Origin: Bacteroidota bacterium
GTDB taxonomy: Bacteria; Bacteroidota; Bacteroidia; Chitinophagales; LD1
DNA length: 64,000 nucleotides
Reading direction: 5' to 3'
Assembly: GCA_018267365.1 (NCBI GenBank)
Contig: JAFDYQ010000009.1
Location: forward strand, 1-64,000
Part shown: positions 53,390-61,458 of the stretch, one piece after another
Position numbering within the stretch: position 1 is the stretch's first letter
Layout: every line of letters begins with the position of its first letter
The notes under the pieces: model-generated
The model's input: the letters and a program-made list of their open reading frames with translations, nothing else
Database searches by the model: none
What the model was told of the DNA's origin: nothing
Position numbers and translations under genes: made by a program

Positions 53390-53420
53390 TTCTCTCTTAT
53401 GTGCCGAATAGTTACCTTTG
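53390..53420 (+). promoter_or_regulatory. Candidate promoter of manC
   Basis: TACCTTTG (53413-53420) is an exact TAnnTTTG match. TTC at 53390-53392 lies 20 bases upstream in the -33 position, one mismatch from TTG. The start codon lies 39 bases after the -7 box. Confidence 0.55.
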
Positions 53421-53458
53421 CCTTCCGAATTTTTAACAACAGTCATCAGACTCAACTA

Positions 53459-54538
53459 ATGGAGCATGTGTATGTCGCCATCATGGCGGGTGGAATAGGA
53501 AGCAGGTTTTGGCCCCAGAGCCGCAGCTCCAAACCGAAGCAATTTCTGGATATACTCAATACCGGCAAGACACTGCTACAGATCACCTATGACCGGTTTG
53601 AAAATATCTGCCCTGCAGAAAACCGCTTCATAGTCACGCTGGATGAATATGAGCCACTGGTAAAAGAACAAATACCCGGTATCAGAAACCACCAGATAGT
53701 AAAGGAGCCGGTACGTAGGAATACGGCCCCCTGCGTGGCCTATATCTGTGACATGATCTATGCACGCGACCCGGAGGCTACCATCATAGTGGTGCCCTCA
53801 GACCACCTGATACTATATGAGGACAAGTATATAGAGATCATATCAAAGTGCCTGGACTATGTAGAAAATCACGATGCGCTCGTGACGCTGGGCATCAAGC
53901 CTACCCGCCCCTCTACAGGCTATGGCTACATACAGTATGACGAGGAGATCAGAGAAGGGGATTTCTTTAAGGTCAAGACATTTACCGAGAAGCCGGACCT
54001 GGAGATAGCTAAAGCCTTTGTCAAGAGTGGTGACTTCCTGTGGAACTCCGGTATGTTTGTCTGGAAGGCTAAAACGATACTGGCTGCCATGCATCAGTAC
54101 CTGCCGGAAGTGATGGACTGCTTTGCCGGAGGCAAAGAGGTGTATGGTACGGACCAGGAAAAGGACTTCATAGCAAATGCGTACGCGCAGTGTACCAATA
54201 TATCTATAGACTATGGTGTGATGGAAAAGGCGGAGAATGTCTATACGATCCCTTCAAAGTTTGGCTGGAGCGATATCGGATCATGGGACTCTCTGCATGA
54301 AGTATATCAAAAGGACTACCTGGGCAATGCTGTGATGGGCCGTAGCGTCAAAATATATGATGCAGCCAATAACATGATCATGGTGCCGGACGGCAAACTG
54401 GTAGTGCTGCAAGGTCTGGAGGGCTTTTGTATAGTAGACACGCAGGATGTCCTGCTGATCTGCGAGAAATCTAAGGAGCAGCAACTCAAAGAGATCACCA
54501 TAGACCTCAAAAAGGAAGACCTGGACAAATACCTGTGA
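53459..54538 (+). CDS. manC: Mannose-1-phosphate guanylyltransferase
   Basis: This 359-residue enzyme makes GDP-mannose from mannose 1-phosphate and GTP for glycan and capsule synthesis. It has the nucleotidyltransferase start AIMAGGIGSRFWPQSRSSKPKQFL, VPSDHLILYEDKY, GYIQYDEEIREGDFFKVKTFTEKPD and NSGMFVWKAKTIL, plus a truncated C-terminal helix region without the isomerase domain of bifunctional ManC. ATG 53459 gives the family start; the longer frame upstream is untranslated leader. It lies 56 bases upstream of the aminotransferase gene. Confidence 0.92.
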   Translation: MEHVYVAIMAGGIGSRFWPQSRSSKPKQFLDILNTGKTLLQITYDRFENICPAENRFIVTLDEYEPLVKEQIPGIRNHQIVKEPVRRNTAPCVAYICDMIYARDPEATIIVVPSDHLILYEDKYIEIISKCLDYVENHDALVTLGIKPTRPSTGYGYIQYDEEIREGDFFKVKTFTEKPDLEIAKAFVKSGDFLWNSGMFVWKAKTILAAMHQYLPEVMDCFAGGKEVYGTDQEKDFIANAYAQCTNISIDYGVMEKAENVYTIPSKFGWSDIGSWDSLHEVYQKDYLGNAVMGRSVKIYDAANNMIMVPDGKLVVLQGLEGFCIVDTQDVLLICEKSKEQQLKEITIDLKKEDLDKYL

Positions 54539-54594
54539 TACTTATCACAAACCAAACCAGCTTTTCCCGTGTTTAATTGCTTTAAGTGTAGCTA

Positions 54595-55752
54595 ATGAAT
54601 TTTTCCGGCTCTGTACGATCCAAACTGCCAGGTGTAGGTACCACTATATTTACCGTCATGTCCGCTCTGGCGCGTGAGCATGATGCGATCAATCTGTCTC
54701 AGGGTTTTCCTGATTTCAATCCGGACGAGCGCCTACAGGCGGCTGTAGACAAAGCCATCCGAAGCAAGAACAATCAGTATGCACCGATGGCCGGCCTCCC
54801 GCTGCTACGCGAGCGCATAGCTGCCAAAGTAGATACAATATATAAAGCGACCGTAGATCCGGACACAGAGATCACGATCACTGCGGGCGGCACACAGGCG
54901 CTGTTTACAGCTATAGCTGCGCTGATCAGTGAAAATGATGAGGTCATCCTCTTCTCTCCGGCGTATGATAGCTATGCGCCGGCAGTGACGCTGGCCGGAG
55001 GCAAGGCCATGCACTACACTATGGATGCACCTGACTTTGCTATCAACTGGCAGCAGGTCAAAAAGCTCATCACGCAGCGTACCCGCATGATAGTGATCAA
55101 TACACCACACAATCCTTCTGCTACAGTCTTGACAGAGAAGGACATGAAAGAGCTGGAGAAACTGACCAAGGGGACGGATATTATCATTCTCAGCGATGAG
55201 GTGTATGAGCATATCACGTTTGATGATAAGCCTCATCAAAGCGTATTGCGGTATCCCAGGCTGGCCGAGCGAAGTGTCGTAGTAGGCTCATTTGGCAAAA
55301 CCTACCATGCTACAGGGTGGAAGATAGGATATGCTATAGCACCTAGGGAGCTGATGGCAGAGTTTAGAAAAGTGCATCAATTCAATGTCTTCTCCGTCAA
55401 TACACCTATGCAATATGCCTATGCCGAGATATTGCAGCGGCCAGATCTATATGAAGGCCTTTCCTCTTTCTATCAGGAGAAACGAGATTTTTTCCGTACT
55501 GCCATGAAGGGATCTAAATTTGAACTACTCGATACACAGGGTACATATTTTCAGCTAGCATCCTATAAAAGCATAACGGATGAAAAGGATACAGAAGTGG
55601 TCAAATGGCTGACTAAAGAGTTTAAGGTAGCCGCTATACCCGTATCTGTATTCTATCATAAAAACCTGGACCAAAAGATCATTCGCTTTTGCTTTGCGAA
55701 AGAAAACGAAACGCTGGAAAAAGCTGCGGAGCAACTAAGCAAGATCAAATAG
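54595..55752 (+). CDS. PLP aminotransferase, methionine-aminotransferase type
   Basis: This 385-residue class I/II aminotransferase matches the YbdL/methionine aminotransferase group. It starts PGVGTTIFTVMSALAREHDAINLSQGFPDFNPD; other motifs are NTPHNPSATV, ILSDEVYEHITFD and the PLP-Lys motif SFGKTYHATGWKIGYA, in which the Lys is conserved. It may convert methionine or aromatic 2-oxoacids. It is the last gene before the convergent cysteine operon, and a link to sulfur amino acids is attractive but unproven. Confidence 0.88.
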   Translation: MNFSGSVRSKLPGVGTTIFTVMSALAREHDAINLSQGFPDFNPDERLQAAVDKAIRSKNNQYAPMAGLPLLRERIAAKVDTIYKATVDPDTEITITAGGTQALFTAIAALISENDEVILFSPAYDSYAPAVTLAGGKAMHYTMDAPDFAINWQQVKKLITQRTRMIVINTPHNPSATVLTEKDMKELEKLTKGTDIIILSDEVYEHITFDDKPHQSVLRYPRLAERSVVVGSFGKTYHATGWKIGYAIAPRELMAEFRKVHQFNVFSVNTPMQYAYAEILQRPDLYEGLSSFYQEKRDFFRTAMKGSKFELLDTQGTYFQLASYKSITDEKDTEVVKWLTKEFKVAAIPVSVFYHKNLDQKIIRFCFAKENETLEKAAEQLSKIK

Positions 55753-55754
55753 AA

Positions 55755-55778
55755 AAGGGATAAGTCACCCTATCCCTT
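55755..55778. terminator. Bidirectional hairpin between aminotransferase and cysK
   Basis: AAGGGATA (55755-55762) and TATCCCTT (55771-55778) form a perfect 8-bp stem. On the minus strand TTTTCTATTT follows, so it probably ends the cysE-cysK transcript; on the plus strand there is no T run. Confidence 0.8.
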
Positions 55779-55806
55779 CCCGTATTAACAAAACCCAAAT
55801 CAACTA

Positions 55807-56718
55807 TCAGAATAGCCCTTCTACGCTGAGGTAGCGCTCTCCGGTATCATAGGACAATGTAAGTACCCGCGATCCTTTAGGGGCTTCTTTCAGCTTTTGT
55901 GCCACCGCTGCCAGCGATGCACCGGATGATATACCTATAAATAAGCCCTCCTCCCGCGCGGCACGCTGCGCGTATTCAAAGGCCTCTTCTTTCGTCACCT
56001 GTATCACACCATCGAGGAGCGAGGTATTGAGGTTTTTGGGGATGAATCCGGCGCCTATACCCTGTATAGGATGCGGACCGGGAGCGCCCCCACTGATCAC
56101 GGGAGAGGCAGCAGGCTCTACTGCGAAGACTTTCAAGTTGGGAAACTTTGCCTTTAGGACTTCAGCCACGCCACTGATGTGACCGCCCGTGCCGACACCG
56201 GTGATGAGATAGTCCAGACCGTCAGGAAAGTCGGCCAGTATCTCCTGTGCCGTAGTGCTTTTATGTATCTCCACATTAGCCGGATTTTCAAACTGCTGTG
56301 GTATCCATGAGTCGGGTGTAGCGGCGGCCAGTTCGTTGGCTCTTTCTATGGCTCCTTTCATCCCTTTCTCGCGCGGTGTCAGCTCCAGCTCTGCCCCATA
56401 TACCGCCAGCAGGCGCCTGCGCTCCAGGCTCATGCTCTCGGGCATCACTATGACTAGCTTATAGCCTTTGACAGCTGCGGCTATCGCCAGCCCTACACCG
56501 GTGTTGCCAGAGGTGGGTTCGATGATGACGGTGTCTTTTTTTAGGAGGCCTTTCTTTTCGGCATCCTCTATCATAGCCAGTCCTATGCGGTCTTTGATAG
56601 AACCGCCCGGGTTGGTTCTCTCCAGTTTAGTATAGACCTCATAGTCATTGCCAAAAAGGCGATTGATGCGTACATGCGGGGTGCCACCTATGGTTTCGAG
56701 TATGTTTTGTGCTTTCAT
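55807..56718 (-). CDS. cysK: Cysteine synthase A (O-acetylserine sulfhydrylase)
   Basis: This 303-residue PLP enzyme makes cysteine from O-acetylserine and sulfide. PLP Lys lies in [11 protein letters not shown] (residue about 41), [14 protein letters not shown] is the substrate loop, [15 protein letters not shown] binds phosphate, and [10 protein letters not shown] the cofactor end. Length is slightly short but complete. The gene starts 33 bases after serine acetyltransferase in a two-gene operon. Upstream of the operon sits a leader ORF with five Cys codons and a terminator, so its level is probably set by cysteine supply. Confidence 0.96.
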   Translation of the reverse strand: MKAQNILETIGGTPHVRINRLFGNDYEVYTKLERTNPGGSIKDRIGLAMIEDAEKKGLLKKDTVIIEPTSGNTGVGLAIAAAVKGYKLVIVMPESMSLERRRLLAVYGAELELTPREKGMKGAIERANELAAATPDSWIPQQFENPANVEIHKSTTAQEILADFPDGLDYLITGVGTGGHISGVAEVLKAKFPNLKVFAVEPAASPVISGGAPGPHPIQGIGAGFIPKNLNTSLLDGVIQVTKEEAFEYAQRAAREEGLFIGISSGASLAAVAQKLKEAPKGSRVLTLSYDTGERYLSVEGLF

Positions 56719-56751
56719 GCTTTTTATTGTGTTTAAAAATTTACGAGTGGA

Positions 56752-57564
56752 TCAGATCACAAATTCAATCACGTTCTTCATCTCCGAGCGATCTCGAATC
56801 TTGACCTCACTCTTCTGATAGACAACAGAGAGTGGTGGTACGCTTCCCGTGAGCCATACATTTCCTCCTATCACAGAGTCGTGGCCTACTATGGTATTGC
56901 CACCTAAGATAGTACTGCCCGAGTAGATGATGACATTGTCCTCTATAGTAGGGTGTCTTTGGCCCTTGGCTGTTCCTTTCTCTACAGTCAGTGCACCCAG
57001 AGTCACGCCCTGATATATCTTGACATTGTCACCTATCACGGCAGTCTCCCCTATCACCACCCCCGTGCCATGATCTATAAAGAAAGACTCACCGATCTGC
57101 GCACCGGGATGAATATCTATGCCCGTCCGGCTATGTGCGTACTCAGTGAGGATACGCGGCAGTATAGACACGCCTTCTCTATATAGGATATGTGCCAGGC
57201 GCTGCACCGCTATAGCATAGAAACCAGGATAGGCTATGATGATCTCTTCCAGGGAGTTTGCAGCAGGGTCAAAAGTGAGGATAGCCTCCGCATCTTTGAT
57301 CAGGGTGTCAAAAACCGCAGGCAGCCGATCAAAAAATGTTTTGGCGATGACGGGGTCCGCATTACTGGCTTCGATCAGCGCTTCCAGCTTTGCTCTGAGC
57401 TGCGGCTCTCGCTGCGCCAGCAGATCTACGGACAGCTCACCACCCCAGCGCACAGGGAAGAGGAAGTTTACCATCTCATCTGCAAAACTGTGCGCATGTA
57501 TCATCTGTGCGTATCCGTTTGGAAACCGGCGCTGAAACGATCGTATCTTGTCTAAAAGCATCAT
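56752..57564 (-). CDS. cysE: Serine O-acetyltransferase (EpsC/CysE type)
   Basis: This 270-residue enzyme acetylates serine with acetyl-CoA, the first step of cysteine synthesis. The N-terminal helical part (about 1-150, with ILPRILTEYAHSRTGIDIHPGAQIG) leads into the left-handed beta-helix with hexapeptide repeats (FIDHGTGVVIGETAVIGDNVKIYQGVTLGALTVEKG, RHPTIEDNVIIYSGSTILGGNTIVGHDSVIGGNVWLTGSVPP). HGTG and the H/D pair are the catalytic features. It resembles EpsC of Bacteroidota. Its start codon follows the attenuator terminator by only about 15 bases. cysK follows. Confidence 0.93.
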   Translation of the reverse strand: MMLLDKIRSFQRRFPNGYAQMIHAHSFADEMVNFLFPVRWGGELSVDLLAQREPQLRAKLEALIEASNADPVIAKTFFDRLPAVFDTLIKDAEAILTFDPAANSLEEIIIAYPGFYAIAVQRLAHILYREGVSILPRILTEYAHSRTGIDIHPGAQIGESFFIDHGTGVVIGETAVIGDNVKIYQGVTLGALTVEKGTAKGQRHPTIEDNVIIYSGSTILGGNTIVGHDSVIGGNVWLTGSVPPLSVVYQKSEVKIRDRSEMKNVIEFVI

Positions 57565-57579
57565 CCGTTTTTTGATATA

Positions 57580-57613
57580 AAATAAAAAGCCCCTCAGTGT
57601 GGCTGAAGGGCTT
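57580..57613 (-). terminator. Intrinsic terminator between leader ORF and cysE (attenuator)
   Basis: On the minus strand AAGCCCTTCAG and CTGAGGGGCTT pair with one mismatch and a 5-base loop, followed by TTTTTATTTTAT. It lies 27 bases past the stop of a Cys-rich leader ORF and ends about 15 bases before the cysE ATG, with no gene ending between. The 5' arm (57602-57610) can instead pair with GCTGGGGGG (57654-57662) of the leader. Confidence 0.82.
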
Positions 57614-57640
57614 GTGATATTCTTAGTTATTGATATTTAC

Positions 57641-57712
57641 TTAACAGACATATCCCCCCAGCGCCGGCTGTGCTGCACAACAACAAGTACATGCATGTGA
57701 GTGGATCGTCAT
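57641..57712 (-). CDS. Cys-rich leader peptide upstream of cysE-cysK (candidate attenuator)
   Basis: This short ORF has 23 codons from ATG 57712 to TAA. It begins MTIHSHACTCCCAA: TGT codons at positions 8, 10, 11 and 12, and the last codon (23) is also TGT, so 5 of 23 residues are Cys. It lies just past a promoter and is followed by an intrinsic terminator and then cysE. This is the layout of amino-acid leader peptides, where ribosome stalling at scarce-amino-acid codons frees an antiterminator. Here it would respond to cysteine. A small metal-binding peptide (HxHxCxCCC) is the alternative. The ORF and codons are seen; the function is inferred. Confidence 0.72.
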   Translation of the reverse strand: MTIHSHACTCCCAAQPALGGYVC

Positions 57713-57719
57713 GATACAA

Positions 57720-57750
57720 CGAATATAAGGAAGGGATACTTAAAAGTCAA
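57720..57750 (-). promoter_or_regulatory. Promoter of the leader-cysE-cysK transcript
   Basis: On the minus strand TTG (57750-57748), 20 bases, then TATATTCG (57727-57720, one mismatch to TAnnTTTG). The leader ATG lies 7 bases past the -7 box, so the transcript would start close to the leader ORF. A second -7-like box, TATGTTTG (57779-57772, exact), lies further upstream without a well-spaced TTG. Confidence 0.55.
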
Positions 57751-57803
57751 GCCTCCCTTTTAAATATAACTCAAACATATTTATCATTTAAACAAACAGA
57801 GGG

Positions 57804-58196
57804 TTAGGGATTTGAGGCGTATATCATGGAGAAGTACTCCTCTCCAAAGAGTCTCATAAACTTCATCCTAACATGGTCCTCTACGGTCTGGGTGCACTCT
57901 ACGAGGCGGCTCACCGAGTTGACGTATACATTGATCACGGTGTTTTTGACAGTCTCAGAGCCATCGCTGAGTAGCTCATACGCAGTATCAAAACAAGCCA
58001 GGACCTCATCTATATCATGATCCTGTATAGCATAGCAGGTATAATCGGCAAAACAGGCCATAGCCCGGCATATGCTGGAGTTGTCCTTGAGCAGGGAGAG
58101 GTCGATGGCCATTCTTGGTATCTCTGTGGTGATCAGATCGCGTACCTGGGTGTCATTTATCATACTTCCGGTTTTTGAAATCCTAAAATCAAACAT
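57804..58196 (-). CDS. Helical protein of unknown function (130 residues)
   Basis: This 130-residue, mostly helical and acidic protein (RDLITTEIPRMAIDLSLLKDN, IDEVLACFDTAYELLSDGSETVKNTV, RMKFMRLFGEEYFSMIYASNP) has no signal or membrane segment and several Cys. No family is recognised by me. ATG 58196 and ATG 58163 (MINDTQVRD) are both possible. It is followed 91 bases later by the cys leader ORF on the same strand, with the candidate leader promoter between them, and no terminator is evident directly after its stop. Confidence 0.6.
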   Translation of the reverse strand: MFDFRISKTGSMINDTQVRDLITTEIPRMAIDLSLLKDNSSICRAMACFADYTCYAIQDHDIDEVLACFDTAYELLSDGSETVKNTVINVYVNSVSRLVECTQTVEDHVRMKFMRLFGEEYFSMIYASNP

Positions 58197-58435
58197 GATG
58201 CCGTTTCCGGTACATAAACGCTAAAGGTGCCTGGTGTAATGTTCTTTTTACCTCAGAAAATAACCGTTCTGCTGAATTATACTGCAGCCCGCATCAGCGC
58301 TAAGTTTGCGGCATGATTTGGGCTAAAAAACTGAAAACCAACAACATTTATTAAGCTAATTTTTTTAACAATTAAGGCGTTCTATGGGGCGTTTGGTACA
58401 GGTTTGGAAATCATGCTGACATAATCATCCAAACA
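58197..58435. other. Intergenic region upstream of DUF6600 gene
   Basis: This 239-base AT-rich stretch holds the divergent starts of the 130-residue and DUF6600 genes. No exact TAnnTTTG at good spacing was found for the rightward gene; TAATTTTTTT near 58357 and GGTTTGG repeats are the closest. No conserved RNA or ORF was recognised. Confidence 0.45.
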
Positions 58436-59818
58436 ATGAAAAAGCTAATTTCAATAGTGACCATCACGGTATCTGCTCTGACATCTGCATACGCTCAGAG
58501 CGATGATACCTACTATACCAACGGTAATGACGCGTATGCCTACAGCGGCTATGACAATAGCTACAATGTATATAGCAATGATCCATATGCCACGTCCTAT
58601 CAGGCCTATGACCAGAGCTATCAGACCTTCTATGATCAGATGGCTCCCTACGGCTGCTGGATCTATGACGGTCGCTATGGTCGTGTCTGGCTGCCATCTG
58701 TGGCGGTAGGTTTCTCTCCTTATCTCACCAATGGTCACTGGGTCTATACGGATTACGGATGGACATGGGTGTCTGACTACAGCTGGGGCTGGGCCGCGTT
58801 TCACTACGGCCGCTGGTATCAGGATGACAGGTACGGCTGGATGTGGGTACCCGGCAGTGAGTGGGCACCAGCCTGGGTCATGTGGGGTAGCTATAGCAAT
58901 AACTATTGCTGGGCACCGATAGCGCCGGGATATGGATTTAACTCAGGCTACAGGCCCGCTGCCCGCTACTGGAATACGGTAGGCTGCAGCTACATCTCTC
59001 AGCCGTACGTGTCTAACTATGTGGTGAACCATAATGTAGTGATCAATAACACCACCGTGAATAACATCACAGTGATCAACAACACTACTATATACAATGG
59101 TGGCCACTACTCCGCCGGACCCCGTGTGAGTGACGTGGAAAGAGTGACCGGACACAGGATCGCAGCTGTGAGTATCACCGCCTCCGCCAGGCCGGGAATG
59201 AGTCGCCTGGACAGAGGCCAGATACAAATGTATCGCCCTACTATCAGCAGGCAGGCTAGGCCAAACAACAATATCCAGCGTGACCGCACTATGGATATGA
59301 ATAGAGCAAACCTGCAACGCAACGACGACGCTACCATGCAAAGGGGCGCTACCGCAAACCTGATACAACACGCTGATGTCAGGACCAACATACAGCCAGA
59401 ACATATACAGATGAATACGCCTCAGCGAACCGAAGTACAGAGGCCGGTTCAAAACAGTTCTTTCCAGAATAGGGAGCCTATGCAGCGCACGGATATGAGG
59501 GCAAATAATCAGCCTGAGCGGATGCAAATGAATACACCACAAAGGATGGAAATACAAAGACCGATGCAAAACAGTAGTCCTGCGTCTCAGCCAGCGCGTC
59601 AGAACTTCGATCAGCAACGTTCTTTCTCTCAGCCAGCACGTGAAAACGTGCAACAACAGAGGGCCTTCACGCAACCTGAGCGTCAGAGTTTCCAACCGGT
59701 GCAGCAGCAGAGGAGCTTTGCTCAGACTGAGCGCTCAGCACAGCCGGCAGCTCGTCAGATGCCTGAGATGTCCAGAGCATCCGGTAGTGCCCAGATGGGC
59801 CGGATGAGCAGAAGATAA
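58436..59818 (+). CDS. Exported DUF6600 protein with Q-rich repeat tail
   Basis: This 460-residue exported protein (MKKLISIVTITVSALTSAYA) has a Tyr/Asn/Ser-rich linker, then a Trp/Tyr-rich DUF6600-like domain (about 60-170: YDQMAPYGCWIYDGRYGRVWLP, WVYTDYGWTWVSDYSWGWAAFHYGRWY, GWMWVPGSEWAPAWVMWG). Next are Val/Asn/Thr beta repeats (VVNHNVVINNTTVNNIT), then a Gln/Arg/Met/Pro-rich tail of about 200 residues. The tail holds two 33-residue repeats containing QMNTPQRxEx(Q/I)QRP and several QQRSF/QPAR units. Function is unknown; an envelope-associated role is inferred from the signal peptide and family. Confidence 0.82.
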   Translation: MKKLISIVTITVSALTSAYAQSDDTYYTNGNDAYAYSGYDNSYNVYSNDPYATSYQAYDQSYQTFYDQMAPYGCWIYDGRYGRVWLPSVAVGFSPYLTNGHWVYTDYGWTWVSDYSWGWAAFHYGRWYQDDRYGWMWVPGSEWAPAWVMWGSYSNNYCWAPIAPGYGFNSGYRPAARYWNTVGCSYISQPYVSNYVVNHNVVINNTTVNNITVINNTTIYNGGHYSAGPRVSDVERVTGHRIAAVSITASARPGMSRLDRGQIQMYRPTISRQARPNNNIQRDRTMDMNRANLQRNDDATMQRGATANLIQHADVRTNIQPEHIQMNTPQRTEVQRPVQNSSFQNREPMQRTDMRANNQPERMQMNTPQRMEIQRPMQNSSPASQPARQNFDQQRSFSQPARENVQQQRAFTQPERQSFQPVQQQRSFAQTERSAQPAARQMPEMSRASGSAQMGRMSRR

Positions 59819-59844
59819 ACATCCACTTATAGTTTTATAAAAGC

Positions 59845-59870
59845 AAAAGGCGACCCGTAAGTCGCCTTTT
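59845..59870. terminator. Bidirectional terminator between DUF6600 and slyD
   Basis: AAAAGGCGAC (59845-59854) and GTCGCCTTTT (59861-59870) form a perfect 10-bp stem with a 6-base loop and T/A ends on both strands. It lies between two convergent genes and can serve both. Confidence 0.9.
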
Positions 59871-59892
59871 GTATTTCATGTAGAAACTAATT

Positions 59893-60399
59893 TTAGTGAT
59901 GTGAGTGATCGCCATGAGCATGTATGTGCCCGTGCTCGATCTCAGTCTTGTGAGCCTCGCGCACATCCTTCAGCTCGCCTGAGAAGTAAAGTGTCTTGCC
60001 CGCAAACGGGTGATTCAGGTCGATGGTCACATCCTCATCTCCTATCTCTGTGATACGGCCCTGAAACGGATTGCCATATTGATCCTGCAGCGGTATCAGA
60101 TTGCCTACTTCGATCAGATGCGATGCATCTTCACCTTCAAACTGGAAATCAGCTTTATTCATCTTGATCACCGCCTCAGGGTCAAACTCACCGTAGCCTT
60201 CCTCAGGTGTGAGTACAAAGCTGAATTGATTGCCGGGGATCAGGCCTTCGAGGTTTTGCTCAAACTTGTCGAGTACATTGCCATAGCCAAAGAGAAACTG
60301 GAATGGAGAGTCTGCAGTAGCCTCGTCCATGATCTGTCCGTTAGGTTCATTGCGCAGCTGATAGGTCAGCGATACAACTGTATTTTTTGTTGCTTTCAT
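59893..60399 (-). CDS. slyD: FKBP-type peptidylprolyl isomerase SlyD
   Basis: This 168-residue protein has the SlyD two-domain FKBP pattern: VVSLTYQLRNEPNGQIMDEATADSPFQFLFGYGNVLDKFEQNLEGLIPGNQFSFVLTPEEGYGEFD, an inserted chaperone flap (IKMNKADFQFEG), and IDLNHPFAGKTLYFSGELKDVREA. The C-terminus is His-rich (HGHIHAHGDHSHH) and should bind Ni2+ or Zn2+. SlyD assists folding and metal delivery. ATG 60399 is the natural start. A bidirectional terminator lies downstream. Confidence 0.94.
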   Translation of the reverse strand: MKATKNTVVSLTYQLRNEPNGQIMDEATADSPFQFLFGYGNVLDKFEQNLEGLIPGNQFSFVLTPEEGYGEFDPEAVIKMNKADFQFEGEDASHLIEVGNLIPLQDQYGNPFQGRITEIGDEDVTIDLNHPFAGKTLYFSGELKDVREAHKTEIEHGHIHAHGDHSHH

Positions 60400-60543
60400 T
60401 ATAAAATCTAAAGTGAGAAAATAGCGGAAGTGAAACAGAGAGGTTAGTCAACGCCTCATTTCTAGCGGGTACGAAAATACGAATATTTATCCAAAGGGGC
60501 AGAGGGTCAATGTTAAGCTTGTGATTTACCCGCACTTATTGTA

Positions 60544-61335
60544 TCAGGGCAGATCATTGACCTCGTCAAAGTTGAAATACGGATTTTCAAACTTTAGGTC
60601 TTTGTAGTAAACCAGCTCCCATTTCCCGTCATTGTACTCCAGTGCAGTCATATTTTCCACCCAGTCTCCGGAGTTCATATAGGTCACCGTGCCGTTATCG
60701 GTGGTGATCTCCTTGATCACCGGCAGGTGTATATGTCCGTTTAGTACATAGTCATAGCCTTCATCTATGGCTATCTCGGCGGCAGCCATCTCATAGTTAT
60801 TTATCTGCTTGATGCCGCGCTTTGTCGCGTCCTTGATGGCTTTGGTGAAATTGATATTGTCTGCTCCCCATAGTGCGCGCAGCACGTTGACGAACTTATT
60901 GATCAGGATCAGCAGCTCATAGCCTGTGTTGCCCAGTTTGGCCAGCCAGCGTGAGCCACGCATGGTCACATCAAAGATATCCCCGTGAAAGATCCAGTGC
61001 CGCTTGCCATCCAGATCGAGGATCAGTTTGTCCTCCAGCTCCAGATTGCCTAGCTGCATCCCACTATACCGTCGCAGCAGCTCATCATGATTGCCGGTCA
61101 GGTAGTGCACCTGCACGCCCGAGCTGATAAACTTGAAGACACGCTGCAGTACCTTAGAGTGAGACTTAGGAAAATAGTAAGAGCGAAACTGCCAGATGTC
61201 TATAAAGTCGCCATTGATCACCAGTATCTCCGGCTCTATGGATTTGAGGTAGCGGTTCAGCTCCTTGGCCTTGCAGCCGAGAAACCCCAGGTGTACATCA
61301 GAGATCACACAGACTTTGACGGGGCGCTTGCTCAT
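60544..61335 (-). CDS. LpxH-like UDP-diacylglucosamine hydrolase family metallophosphoesterase
   Basis: This 263-residue calcineurin-like phosphoesterase has metal motifs VCVISDVHLGFLG, INGDFIDIW, YLTGNHDELLRR, FHGDIFD and LNGHIHLPVI, all conserved. The pattern (with DWVENMTALEY near the end) fits the LpxH/UDP-2,3-diacylglucosamine pyrophosphatase family of lipid A synthesis, common in Bacteroidota as an LpxH-like protein. Specificity is not proved by sequence. A good promoter (TTG-N20-TATATTTG) sits so close to the ATG that the transcript may be leaderless. Confidence 0.88.
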   Translation of the reverse strand: MSKRPVKVCVISDVHLGFLGCKAKELNRYLKSIEPEILVINGDFIDIWQFRSYYFPKSHSKVLQRVFKFISSGVQVHYLTGNHDELLRRYSGMQLGNLELEDKLILDLDGKRHWIFHGDIFDVTMRGSRWLAKLGNTGYELLILINKFVNVLRALWGADNINFTKAIKDATKRGIKQINNYEMAAAEIAIDEGYDYVLNGHIHLPVIKEITTDNGTVTYMNSGDWVENMTALEYNDGKWELVYYKDLKFENPYFNFDEVNDLP

Positions 61336-61340
61336 ATTCT

Positions 61341-61371
61341 CAAATATATATCAGATATGATTACGAGCCAA
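61341..61371 (-). promoter_or_regulatory. Bacteroidota promoter of the LpxH-like gene
   Basis: On the minus strand TTG (61371-61369), 20 bases, then TATATTTG (61348-61341, exact). The -7 box ends only 5 bases before ATG 61335. Confidence 0.72.
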
Positions 61372-61458
61372 GCTTATTTGGCGCTCAAAAGTAACCTGCA
61401 CGGATTTCTTAAATTGGCTTAACTCCTTATTTTCACCATCGAAACAATAATCAACACT

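Noticed and set aside
57804..58196. Gene upstream of the cys leader considered as source of the terminator at 57580
   Set aside because: The terminator is about 190 bases past its stop, while the leader ORF and its own candidate promoter lie between; the attenuator reading fits better, though read-through from this gene is not excluded.
58943..59695. 250-codon open frame antisense to the DUF6600 gene
   Set aside because: It mirrors the Q-rich repeats, giving Leu/Arg/His-rich sequence (PLLLHVFTCWLRERTLL) without protein-like features.
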